Assembly: GCF_040396155.1 (NCBI RefSeq)
Contig: NZ_JBEBOY010000011.1
Location: 34,067 to 98,066, forward strand
Source: Tissierella praeacuta_A
GTDB lineage: Bacteria; Bacillota; Clostridia; Tissierellales; Tissierellaceae
DNA: 64,000 nt
Direction: 5' to 3'
Made by a program: the position numbers and the translations under genes. Shown here in pieces: positions 1 to 8,047 of the stretch; positions within the stretch are counted from its first letter, which is position 1; every line of letters starts with the position of its first letter. The notes under the pieces were generated by a model that made no database searches, was not told where the DNA came from, and saw only the letters and a program-made list of their open reading frames with translations.

Positions 1-354
1 GTCGGCACTTCTAAATAGTTATTTTATATCAGACATACCCTAAATACAAAATATAGATTCGGTATTACCTATAAACTTAATATAGGCATTATAAACTTCA
101 GGAAATGGTTCTTCCATAAGAAGTTGTTCTGTAGTAATGCTGGTTAATTCTGTAATAAATGAATTTACTTTCGAATAAATAGTTGGTTTTACATAGCGGT
201 TAAAAACTGCTATGGTGTTAAAATCTGAATCCAGCTTTATTGTACCTATTTGGACAATTTCAAAAGGATATCTGGATCTTTTTATGATAGTATTTTGTTC
301 GCCGAAAGAAGAAAAATCCTGATTAAATTCTAAATCAAAAACAATATAGCACAT
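1..354 (-). pseudogene. DEDDh 3'-5' exonuclease (KapD-like), interrupted by two in-frame stops
   Basis: The reading frame opens with ATG at 354 behind a GGGAG ribosome binding site. It encodes an exonuclease-type N-terminus with FDLEFN (catalytic D and E near residues 7 and 9) and the following EIVQIGTIKLD strand. The first stop is TAG at 40-42. Past it the same frame still reads like the family: G-M-S-D-I-K, a second stop TAA, then L-F-R-S-A-D to the window edge. In this family the first stop position is normally Trp (WG.SDIK) and the second usually Glu. Two nonsense changes inside otherwise conserved sequence make this a pseudogene rather than a short gene. The rest lies outside the window. 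Confidence 0.7.
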
Positions 355-642
355 TTAAGAACTCCCTTAATTATGTTTTAATTTATTTTTAGCTAAATGG
401 ATTAAGTTTATTTCACAAATTACTTCCTCAATCAATATTACTTATACCTTATAAAGAACTGATTTATTTTGTTTTTTGTTTCATTAGTTTATCCAATATA
501 TTTAAGCTTACAAAATATTTGTCTCTAAATATATATTATTATAAATATCAAAGCTATTATTAAATTTGACTATAGTTAGAGTTGGAATTGTATTGGATAA
601 CTTGACTATATTATTGCTATGGGATATAATCAATGTTGTATT

Positions 643-726
643 ATTTGTGGGGGGACTATAAGTAGTTGAGAAGGTAAAACCTGACCCTTTGAACCTGTTG
701 GCTAATACCGACGTAGGGAAGCAAAT
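643..726 (+). promoter_or_regulatory. TPP riboswitch (THI element), copy 1
   Basis: The segment carries the thi-box hallmarks: a G-run, TGAGA, CCTGACCCTTTGAACCTG and the closing CGTAGGGAA. The flanks ATTTG and CAAAT can form the closing helix P1. It is followed at once by an intrinsic terminator, so thiamine pyrophosphate binding should stop transcription. It is the first of two near-identical units 186 bp apart ahead of thiD. Confidence 0.93.
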
Positions 727-748
727 CATTTATTTTATCGTATATGGT

Positions 749-790
749 TAGGGTGCTTCTCCGTGTAGAGAAGTACCCTATTATTATTTA
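749..790 (+). terminator. Riboswitch expression-platform terminator 1
   Basis: A 13-bp stem (749-761 with 768-780, one G-T pair) is followed by a T-rich stretch. It sits directly after the first TPP aptamer. Confidence 0.85.
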
Positions 791-828
791 ATGTATAAGT
801 TATAAAGTACAAAAAAGAATATAGTAAT

Positions 829-912
829 ATTTGCGGGGGGACTGTAAGTAGTTGAGAAGGTAAAACCTGACCCTTTGAACCTGTTGGTTAATACCAACGT
901 AGGGAAGCAAGT
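829..912 (+). promoter_or_regulatory. TPP riboswitch (THI element), copy 2
   Basis: This is a second copy of the same aptamer, differing from copy 1 at only a few positions. Compensatory-looking changes occur in the stem that reads GTTGGTTAATACCAAC here and GTTGGCTAATACCGAC in copy 1. Its own terminator follows, and thiD starts at 1000. The tandem arrangement implies both units must be passed for operon expression. Confidence 0.93.
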
Positions 913-933
913 CATTTATTTTATCGTATATGA

Positions 934-972
934 TTAGGGTGCTTCTCCGTGTAGAGAAGTACCCTAATTTAT
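934..972 (+). terminator. Riboswitch expression-platform terminator 2
   Basis: The same hairpin as terminator 1 (stem 934-947 with 953-966) plus a T-rich tail, ending 28 bp before the thiD start. Confidence 0.85.
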
Positions 973-999
973 TATATAAATAAAAAGGGAGGAATTTTA

Positions 1000-1821
1000 A
1001 TGAAAAAAGTACTTAGTATTGCTGGATCAGATTGTAGTGGAGGTGCGGGAATACAAGCAGATTTAAAAACATTCTCTGCCCATGGGGTGTTTGGAATGAG
1101 TGTAATTGTTTCAGTAGTAGCAGAAAATACAAGTCGAGTTATTGATATACAGGATATTACTCCAGATATGATTGAAAAGCAGATTGATGCAGTATTTGAG
1201 GATATTGAAGTTGATGCAGTAAAAATTGGTATGTTGTCTACACAATTGTGTATGAAGGCAGTGGCAAGAAAACTAGAGCAATATAAACCCGAAAATATTG
1301 TAATAGATCCTGTAATGTATGCAAAAAACGGTTGTCCACTTATGAATCCAGATTCCATAGATACGTTAATTAAAGTTGTAATACCCTATGCTGATTTGCT
1401 TACGCCTAATATTCCAGAAGCAGAAAAGATATCAAATATTAAGATAAGTAATACAGAAGATATGAAAACAGCGGCAAAGCTTATTTATAATATGGGTTGC
1501 AAGAATGTTCTTGTTAAAGGCGGACATGCTGTTGGAGATGCATTGGATATTTTATATGATGGTAAAGAGTTTTATTATTTTGAGACTCAACGTATAAATA
1601 CTAAAAATACCCATGGAACAGGTTGCACATTTTCATCAGCCATTGCATCTAATCTTGCACTTGGCATGAATATGCCTGTTGCTGTAGAACAGGCTAAAAA
1701 ATATATTACAATGGCAATTGAGCATTCATTAAACATTGGTAAAGGCAATGGACCAACACATCATTTTCATGACCTATACAAAAATGGTTTAAATATTAAA
1801 GAAAGTAAAGGAGATTTATAA
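1000..1821 (+). CDS. thiD: Hydroxymethylpyrimidine/phosphomethylpyrimidine kinase ThiD
   Basis: A 273-residue ribokinase-fold kinase that phosphorylates HMP and HMP-P to make HMP-PP for thiamine synthesis. Visible signatures are the N-terminal SIAGSDCSGGAGIQADLKT block, the VIDPVM segment and the C-terminal THGTGCTFSSA motif, which holds the anion hole and catalytic base region. Length is normal for the family. The ATG follows GGGAGG. It is first in thiD-cytX-thiM-thiE and its stop overlaps the cytX start by one base (TAATG). Control is by the two TPP riboswitches upstream. With no thiC or thiG nearby, the operon looks dedicated to salvage. Confidence 0.95.
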   Translation: MKKVLSIAGSDCSGGAGIQADLKTFSAHGVFGMSVIVSVVAENTSRVIDIQDITPDMIEKQIDAVFEDIEVDAVKIGMLSTQLCMKAVARKLEQYKPENIVIDPVMYAKNGCPLMNPDSIDTLIKVVIPYADLLTPNIPEAEKISNIKISNTEDMKTAAKLIYNMGCKNVLVKGGHAVGDALDILYDGKEFYYFETQRINTKNTHGTGCTFSSAIASNLALGMNMPVAVEQAKKYITMAIEHSLNIGKGNGPTHHFHDLYKNGLNIKESKGDL

Positions 1822-3032
1822 TGAAAAATGAAAATCAACAGATGTCTACTTTTAGTCAGATATTGTTATGGTTTGGGGCAGCAATATCTATTGCTGAAAT
1901 TATGACAGGAGCTTTACTTGCTCCTTTAGGACTAACTCAAGGCATTTGGGCCATTATTATTGGTCATATAATTGGAGGGGCTATTTTATTTCCAGCAGGA
2001 TTAATTGGTGCGAAAACTGGTCTTTCTTCTGCTGAGTCTATTCGTATTTCTTTTGGTAAATATGGCTCATTTGGGTTTTCATGGGTTAATATATTACAGC
2101 TTCTTGGTTGGACTGCAATTATGATTGTTAATGGGGCAAAGGCATTTGATGGAATTACGAATCATCTTTGGGGATATCAAAATGAAAGACTATGGTGTGT
2201 AGTTATTGGCTTATTAATTTGCCTTTGGGTAGTGATTAGTATTAAAAGTCTTGCGAAATTAAATACTGTGGTAATGACATTATTGTTTCTATTTACAATT
2301 ATTCTTGGGTTTACAGTTTTCAAGAATACTGGAGAAGTAATTGTAATGGAAGAAACCATGAGCTTTGGTATGGCAGTTGAGCTGAATGTAGCTATGTCCC
2401 TTTCTTGGCTGCCCCTTATTTCTGATTATACAAGGAGATTGGAGAAGAAAACCACAGGGACTTTATGGAGTGTAATAAGCTATTTTGTTGGTAGTACAGT
2501 AATGTTTATAATTGGACTGGGTGCAGCAATATATACTGGCACATCAGATATTACAACTATATTAATGTCTGCAGGACTTGGATTAGTTGCCCTTGTAATT
2601 GTTATATTTTCTACAGTAACTACTACATTTCTAGATGTTTATTCTGCAGGAGTAAGCACAGCAAATTTGAGTAAAAAAGTTAATGAGAAACTCGCTGCTG
2701 TTATTGCTTGTGTTATAGGTGTATTGCTGGCAATGTTTGTTCCTATTAGTCAATATGAGAATTTTTTATACCTTATTGGTTCAGTCTTTGCACCGTTGTT
2801 TGCTATTTTGTTTGTGGATTATTTTCTACTACATAAAACAGATATAGAACCTGGTTCTTCTCATAGTATTGGAAATATAGTTTTGTGGGTAATTGGATTT
2901 ATCGTTTACCGTTTACTTATGCCTTACAATTCTATTGTAGGAATCACATTACCTGTAATGGCAGCGATTGGGGCTATATGCTTTATTATAAATAAAAGAA
3001 AGGTTGGGAATAACAATGAATCATTTAACTAA
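1821..3032 (+). CDS. cytX: Hydroxymethylpyrimidine transporter CytX (NCS1 family)
   Basis: A 403-residue polytopic membrane protein with about 12 hydrophobic segments, related to cytosine/purine permeases of the NCS1 family. CytX proteins are predicted HMP importers because they recur in TPP-riboswitch operons, and that context is exactly present here between thiD and thiM. The early segment FSQILLWFGAAISIAEIMTG and a conserved SDYTRR loop fit the family. The substrate is inferred from context, not shown directly. The 3' end overlaps thiM by 17 bp. Confidence 0.88.
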   Translation: MKNENQQMSTFSQILLWFGAAISIAEIMTGALLAPLGLTQGIWAIIIGHIIGGAILFPAGLIGAKTGLSSAESIRISFGKYGSFGFSWVNILQLLGWTAIMIVNGAKAFDGITNHLWGYQNERLWCVVIGLLICLWVVISIKSLAKLNTVVMTLLFLFTIILGFTVFKNTGEVIVMEETMSFGMAVELNVAMSLSWLPLISDYTRRLEKKTTGTLWSVISYFVGSTVMFIIGLGAAIYTGTSDITTILMSAGLGLVALVIVIFSTVTTTFLDVYSAGVSTANLSKKVNEKLAAVIACVIGVLLAMFVPISQYENFLYLIGSVFAPLFAILFVDYFLLHKTDIEPGSSHSIGNIVLWVIGFIVYRLLMPYNSIVGITLPVMAAIGAICFIINKRKVGNNNESFN

Positions 3033-3840
3033 TAATTGTCTGAACTTATTTAATGAAATTAGGGTAAAAACTCCACTGGTCCATAATATCACTAATTATG
3101 TTACAGTAAATGATTGCGCAAATGCGATTTTGGCAATAGGAGCATCACCTATTATGGCAGATGATGTTGCAGAAGTGGAAGAAATCGTTTCAATATCTTC
3201 TTCTCTTGTAATAAATATAGGAACTTTAAATCAACGAACTATTACTTCAATGATTATGGCGGGAAAAAAAGCCAATGAACTTCATATACCTGTAGTTTTA
3301 GACCCAGTTGGTGCAGGTGCTTCTTCATTGCGGAATAAAACAACACAGAAAATTCTTTCACAAGTAAAAATAGATGTAATTCGTGGAAACTTATCAGAAA
3401 TTTCCTTTGTAGCGGGACTAAATGTTTCTACAAAAGGAGTTGATACTGCAAAAGCAGATGAAAAAAATGATGCAGTGAAAATTGCAAAATTAGTGGCAAA
3501 TAAATACTCTTGTGTTGTGGGAATTACAGGAGAGGTAGATGTTATTTCAGATGGCATTCGAATTGCTAAAATAGCCAATGGGCATAAACTACTTTCCAAA
3601 GTAACTGGGACAGGCTGTATGACATCTGCTCTTGTAGGTAGTTTCTGCGGTATAACAAAGGATTACTATACAGCAGCAGTTGCAGGAATTACTGCAATGG
3701 GAATTGCTGGAGAGGTTTCCTTTGAAAAATATAAAGAAATAGGAAAAGGTAGTTTCCATATTGGTATCATTGATGCATTATCAAATATGAATAAAACTTA
3801 TTTTTCAGAAAGGGCGAAGATAGATGAAACCAAATATTGA
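3016..3840 (+). CDS. thiM: Hydroxyethylthiazole kinase ThiM
   Basis: A 274-residue kinase that phosphorylates the thiazole moiety (THZ) for thiamine salvage. Family motifs are PLVHNITNYVT near the N-terminus, LDPVGAGAS, IRGN and VTGTGC. I place the start at the ATG at 3016, which has AGAAAGGTTGGGA upstream, rather than at the in-frame TTG at 3004. It overlaps cytX upstream and thiE downstream by 17 bp each, so it is probably translationally coupled. It shares TPP control with the operon. Confidence 0.95.
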   Translation: MNHLTNNCLNLFNEIRVKTPLVHNITNYVTVNDCANAILAIGASPIMADDVAEVEEIVSISSSLVINIGTLNQRTITSMIMAGKKANELHIPVVLDPVGAGASSLRNKTTQKILSQVKIDVIRGNLSEISFVAGLNVSTKGVDTAKADEKNDAVKIAKLVANKYSCVVGITGEVDVISDGIRIAKIANGHKLLSKVTGTGCMTSALVGSFCGITKDYYTAAVAGITAMGIAGEVSFEKYKEIGKGSFHIGIIDALSNMNKTYFSERAKIDETKY

Positions 3841-4459
3841 TTATACACTTTATCTTATAACAGATAGAGAGCTTATGAGTACGGAAAAATTGGAAACTGC
3901 TGTGGAACAGGGGATTTTAGGTGGCTGTACCTTGGTACAATTGAGAGAAAAGGACTGTTCATCTTTGGAATTCTTTGAGATAGCCATAAAGATAAAAGAA
4001 ATCACTGATAAATATCAGGTCCCATTAATTATTAATGACCGAATTGATATTGCACTGGCAGTTGATGCTGCTGGCGTACATATAGGTCAAAGTGATATAC
4101 CAGCAACTATTACAAGAAAATTAATTGGTGACAATAAAATTCTAGGTGTATCTGCATCTAATTTTGAGGAGGCAATAAAGGCTCAATCAGATGGTGCAGA
4201 TTATTTAGGTATTGGAGCCATGTTTGCTACAGGAACAAAAACAGATGCAAAATTTACACCAATGGATGAACTCATAAGAATACGAGAATATATTAAACTT
4301 CCTATTGTAGTAATAGGAGGAATCAATAAAAATACAATAGATCAATTTAAAGATATAAATATCAACGGACTTGCAGTAGTCTCAGCTATTATTTCGGAAC
4401 CAGATATAAAAAAAGCATCTGAAGAACTGAAAGATATATTCAAGAAAGGAAAATTTTGA
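3824..4459 (+). CDS. thiE: Thiamine-phosphate synthase ThiE
   Basis: A 211-residue TIM-barrel enzyme joining HMP-PP and THZ-P to thiamine phosphate. Signatures are YLITDRE, QLREKD, LIINDR, GVHIGQSD, the GIGAMFATGTK phosphate-binding stretch and VVIGGI. Length is normal. It is the last gene of the salvage operon, so the four products give import of HMP, two kinases and the condensing enzyme. The start lies inside the thiM 3' end. Confidence 0.95.
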   Translation: MKPNIDYTLYLITDRELMSTEKLETAVEQGILGGCTLVQLREKDCSSLEFFEIAIKIKEITDKYQVPLIINDRIDIALAVDAAGVHIGQSDIPATITRKLIGDNKILGVSASNFEEAIKAQSDGADYLGIGAMFATGTKTDAKFTPMDELIRIREYIKLPIVVIGGINKNTIDQFKDININGLAVVSAIISEPDIKKASEELKDIFKKGKF

Positions 4460-4502
4460 TATTCATTTTTAAAATAAGTATTTAATTTAAATGACGCAGA
4501 TT

Positions 4503-4546
4503 GTAAGAGTCAATATATAATTTTAAAATTATATATTGACTCTTAC
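4503..4546. repeat. Perfect 44-bp palindrome between thiE and the MerR gene
   Basis: Two 22-base arms with no loop and no mismatch meet at 4524/4525. The right arm supplies the -35 element (TTGACT, 4537-4542) of the following promoter. It may terminate thi transcripts, act as an operator, or both. Confidence 0.8.
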
Positions 4547-4567
4547 ACTATGGTATACTCTATACTA
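4537..4567 (+). promoter_or_regulatory. Promoter with 19-bp spacer, MerR-type
   Basis: TTGACT at 4537-4542 and TATACT at 4562-4567 are separated by 19 bp. This long spacing is typical of promoters activated by DNA distortion by MerR-family regulators. The downstream gene encodes such a regulator, suggesting autoregulation. Confidence 0.6.
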
Positions 4568-4608
4568 TAATTGAGCTCAAAAAAACACATATATGTGAGG
4601 TAAGATAA

Positions 4609-5427
4609 ATGTTAAAAATAGGTGATTTTTCAAAACTATCAATGATCAGTATACGAATGCTACGTCATTATGATGAGATTGGTTTACTTATTCCCGAAAG
4701 TATAGACGATTTTACAGGGTACAGATATTATAGTGAAGCACAATTGCCTCTTGCAGGTCGTATTAATGCCCTAAAGGATATGGGATTTAGTTTGTCGTCG
4801 GTTTCTGAGATATTGAGAAGCTATGAAGATCCACAGGCTTTAAAAAAATATTTATTGCTAAAACAGACAGAGATTAGGGAAGAATCAGAAGAAATCAATC
4901 GACGTTTACTGCTCATTGAGACTACTATTCGGCGACTTGGAAAGGATGATAGTACAATGAATTATAATGTAACCTTAAAAGAGCTTCCAGAGAGATATGT
5001 GGCAAGTGTACGTAAGATGATTCCTGATTATAGTCAGGAAGGGATGCTTTGGCATATTCTCATGGAGGAAACAGAGCCTCTTCATGTGCAAAATGGAGAT
5101 CCATGTTATACTTTAGCTATTTTCCATGATGGAGAATATAAAGAAAATGGTGTAGACGTAGAAGTCCAAAAATCTGTACGAGGAAATTACAAGGATACGG
5201 AAAATGTTAAATTTAAGACTGTTGCTCCTATTCAAATTGCATCAGCTACTTATAAGGGAAGTTATGACCAAATTATAGATGTAAATGAAGCTGTGGCAAA
5301 TTGGATTCGTGATAATGGATATGAATTTAATGGTTTATCCTTCTGTATTTATCATGTTAGTCCTCATGAAACACAAAACCCTGAAGAATGGGTAACAGAA
5401 GTATGCTATCCAGTAAAAAAGAAATAA
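4609..5427 (+). CDS. MerR-family regulator with GyrI-like effector-binding domain (BmrR-like)
   Basis: A 272-residue two-domain regulator. Residues 1-70 form the MerR winged helix (KIGDFSKLSMISIRMLRHYDE, GYRYYSE, GFSLSSVSEIL). A coiled linker rich in Glu/Arg follows. From about residue 120 there is a GyrI-like/BmrR C-terminal domain of the kind that binds lipophilic or cationic drugs. No transporter gene adjoins it, so the ligand and targets are unknown. Its promoter has the long spacer expected for self-activation. A bidirectional terminator separates it from the convergent gene. Confidence 0.88.
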   Translation: MLKIGDFSKLSMISIRMLRHYDEIGLLIPESIDDFTGYRYYSEAQLPLAGRINALKDMGFSLSSVSEILRSYEDPQALKKYLLLKQTEIREESEEINRRLLLIETTIRRLGKDDSTMNYNVTLKELPERYVASVRKMIPDYSQEGMLWHILMEETEPLHVQNGDPCYTLAIFHDGEYKENGVDVEVQKSVRGNYKDTENVKFKTVAPIQIASATYKGSYDQIIDVNEAVANWIRDNGYEFNGLSFCIYHVSPHETQNPEEWVTEVCYPVKKK

Positions 5428-5431
5428 GATG

Positions 5432-5480
5432 AGAATAATAATAATCGTCTGTATATTATACAGACGATTATTATTATTCT
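5432..5480. terminator. Bidirectional intrinsic terminator
   Basis: Two perfect 24-base arms around a single central T lie between convergent genes. The AT-rich outer arms give T-runs in either direction. Confidence 0.85.
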
Positions 5481-5531
5481 ATTCTATATTAACGTAATAT
5501 ATTTTTCTAAAAGTTTGTTTTAAATTATCCA

Positions 5532-5900
5532 TTAATCATTAACTTGATTTTTAATGCTTTTTCTTACATAATTAATAACTTTCTTTATACAATCTATTAT
5601 TATACTGAATATAATCATAGTACTGAAAAAAATAATATAGCTATATAAGGTCCTGCCTATTCCATAGATGTATATAATAGTTGCCATACTTATTGCACCA
5701 ACAAATATAGATAAAGATAATTTCTTTCCCCAACTTATGTCATTATTTTTAAGCCAATCAGGTATTAGAGCAACAGTTGAAAGATATACAAATAAGTAAA
5801 AAAATGTGCTAATCTTTAACTTAAAAAATATAAAAATTAAAAAGCTTATAATGAAAGATTCCAATAATGGTTTGCGCAATTCTTTTGCTGAATTTTTCAT
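5532..5900 (-). CDS. Small integral membrane protein of unknown function
   Basis: About 122 residues with four hydrophobic stretches (roughly 15-30, 33-47, 63-80 and 86-108) and a basic C-terminal tail, so a small polytopic membrane protein. I recognise no family motif. The start is the ATG at 5900, with GAGGAGTGA eight bases upstream, rather than the in-frame GTG three codons earlier. It stands alone, convergent with the MerR gene. Confidence 0.6.
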   Translation of the reverse strand: MKNSAKELRKPLLESFIISFLIFIFFKLKISTFFYLFVYLSTVALIPDWLKNNDISWGKKLSLSIFVGAISMATIIYIYGIGRTLYSYIIFFSTMIIFSIIIDCIKKVINYVRKSIKNQVND

Positions 5901-5909
5901 ATAAATCAC

Positions 5910-6485
5910 TCCTCATATACTATCATACCATATTTTACCTGAAGATTTATTGAAATTTCCGACTGTATTTGATAAAACGGGCCCATTAGAAAAAAGAAAT
6001 CAATTATTTTAAAATAAATAACACTTGGATTTTTATTTGGGATTAAATAGATAGCTGTCATAATTCCGTACTTTTAATTGAATTATTATTAAATTTTTAT
6101 ACTATAGAAAAACTAATTTTACAAGTTCATCATAAGTTTGTTTAAAGAGTATTATTCTAAAAACATTAATTTTTATTACATTTAAGTATTAAAATGGAGA
6201 GTGGTATTTAAGTTACTCTCTATTTTTGATTTAAAATAGATTTATTTGTAAATAATTTTGCTAATGCAGATTTTATATAAAGTACCCTCTATATAGTGGA
6301 ATGGTCAGGGGTATGTAGCATATTCTTTCTAGGTTTGTGAGGCATGATTTCTAAGATTTAAAATATATTTATTAAATTTTACAATAATAACACAAAAAAA
6401 CCACATTTATGTTATATAATTGATATAATATAATTCTTATATCAAAATCTATTTTAGAAAAGAAAAGATTGGAGGATTTTTAAGC
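5910..6485. other. Long AT-rich intergenic region
   Basis: I found no gene in this stretch. It contains one hairpin with a T-run (about 6194-6232, arms GAGAGT and ACTCTC) not attached to any gene I can see, so a small RNA ending there is possible but unsupported. The last 80 bp are AT-rich with several TATAAT-like hexamers that could serve as prsA promoter. Confidence 0.4.
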
Positions 6486-7364
6486 ATGATTAAAAAACCA
6501 AGTATTTATAAGTACACGATACTAGCAACGATTTTATTATTAATGATGAGTATGACAGCATGCAAGAAAGAAGATATTGTAGCTAAGGTGAATAATGAAG
6601 TTATAACAAAAGATGAACTATATGATATATTAGTTGAGCAAAATGGTGAGCAAGTATTGGATTCTTTAATATCTGAAAAAATTATTAATCTAGAAGCTGA
6701 GAAACAAAAAATTGAAGTAAGTGAAGAAGATATTCAAAAAGAAATTGAGGAGATCCAAAAGAATTCTGGTGGAGAGGAAGCTTTTAACCAAGCACTAGCA
6801 TATTACGGATATACCTTAGAAGATTTAAAAGATAATATTACTATGAACTTAAAAGTAAAAAAACTTCTTGAACCTAGTATTACTATATCAGAAGAAGAAC
6901 TTTCAAATTACTTTAAAGAAAATAAGGATAGTTTTAAACAAGAAGAGCAGGTAAGAGCTCGTCATATATTAGTAGATACAGAAGAAGAGGCTAATGAAGT
7001 TTTAGGAAAATTAAAATCTGGAGGAGATTTTGCTGAATTAGCGAAGGAATATTCAAAAGATACATCAAATAAAGAATCTGGTGGAGAATTAGGATTTTTT
7101 AGTAAGGGAAAAATGGTACCAGAATTTGAAGAAACAGCATTTAAATTAAAAGTAAATGAAATTAGTGAGCCAATAAAAACAGACTTTGGATATCATATAA
7201 TTGAAGTAGAGGAAAAGAAAGAAGCTAAAGAAGCAAATTATGAGGAAAATAAGGATAGTATAAAGAATATTTTGTTAGAGGAAAAGATTCCTACTGTATA
7301 TGATGAATGGTATCAAGGTAAATTAACTGAAAATAAAGTAACAAATTATCTTACAAAAGAATAA
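6486..7364 (+). CDS. prsA: PrsA-type foldase lipoprotein (parvulin peptidyl-prolyl isomerase)
   Basis: 292 residues. The N-terminus is a lipoprotein signal peptide with lipobox M-T-A-C (Cys near residue 26). An N-terminal chaperone segment of SurA/PrsA type follows (AKVNNEVITKDELYD). A parvulin domain lies at about 156-245 (VRARHILVDTEEEA, FAELAKEYS, SGGELGFFSKGKMVPEFE, FGYHIIEV). The protein should sit on the outer face of the membrane and help fold secreted proteins. Length matches PrsA. It is a single-gene unit followed by a strong terminator. Confidence 0.9.
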   Translation: MIKKPSIYKYTILATILLLMMSMTACKKEDIVAKVNNEVITKDELYDILVEQNGEQVLDSLISEKIINLEAEKQKIEVSEEDIQKEIEEIQKNSGGEEAFNQALAYYGYTLEDLKDNITMNLKVKKLLEPSITISEEELSNYFKENKDSFKQEEQVRARHILVDTEEEANEVLGKLKSGGDFAELAKEYSKDTSNKESGGELGFFSKGKMVPEFEETAFKLKVNEISEPIKTDFGYHIIEVEEKKEAKEANYEENKDSIKNILLEEKIPTVYDEWYQGKLTENKVTNYLTKE

Positions 7365-7395
7365 AAAGGTGTTTTAGAATTATACACTAACTAAT

Positions 7396-7450
7396 AAGGC
7401 ACTTAAGTTAATACATAATCATAGGGAGTATATTAATTTAGTGCCTTTTG
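7396..7450 (+). terminator. Terminator after prsA
   Basis: A long, slightly imperfect stem starting AAGGCACT and ending AGTGCCTT, with a TTTT tail, lies 30 bp after the prsA stop. The following 290 bp up to the T-box leader show no gene. Confidence 0.75.
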
Positions 7451-7778
7451 AAACATATGAATTTGATTGCGATATAAGATTTATTAGTTTATTTTAGATT
7501 TTTAGAGTCAAAGAGATTTTTTGAATTTAGAGATAATAACTACAAATGCTGCGTATATTTTAGCAGCTAGAATATGTATATAATTAAAGAAAATTCTTTA
7601 TTATACTTTGGATATTATAGATAAATTGTAATTTGTTTTACCAAGAAAGTCTTTATATAATCTATGCTCTATATAAACTTTATGAATAAATGATATTTAC
7701 TTTAACTATAATATAGAATATAATACATATAATAATTAAAATACTTAGAAAAGGAAAGTAACTTTAAGAGTGCTTTTA

Positions 7779-8018
7779 CAGAGAGCTCCTAGTTGGTGAG
7801 AAGGTGCAAAGAATATTAAAGTGAAAATGGCCTTGAAGTTGTGCACCGAGATCATAGGATTTAGGCTGCAACGGGTTCACCCGTTATAGTGATAGGGTAT
7901 AATCACATTTTGTGACGTACTTGATGAGACTTATATCGTGAGATATAGGTGAATTAGGATGGTAACGCGAAGTTAAACTCTCGTTCCTAAGAATATTTCT
8001 TAGGGGCGGGAGTTTTTT
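7779..8018 (+). promoter_or_regulatory. T-box leader of metG
   Basis: Features of a T-box: the AGAGAG base motif, a long stem I (TCCTA 7787-7791 pairs TAGGA 7855-7859; GGTGCA 7803-7808 pairs TGCACC 7842-7847), the T-box core TTAGGATGGTAACGCG at 7954-7969 with TGGT able to pair an ACCA tRNA end, and a G+C-rich terminator at 7976-8018 followed by seven T. The triplet in the specifier position, after GAG at 7848-7850 and before A, is ATC at 7851-7853, not the ATG expected for methionine. Confidence 0.88.
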
Positions 8019-8047
8019 TATTTATTAAAATAATAGGAGGGAAATAT

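Noticed and set aside
508..729. Minus-strand frame of 73 codons before the thiamine operon
   Set aside because: It is antisense to the first TPP riboswitch and has low-complexity residues and no ribosome binding site.
972..1358. Minus-strand frame of 128 codons
   Set aside because: Shadow of thiD; hydrophobic composition results from reading codons of the real gene in reverse.
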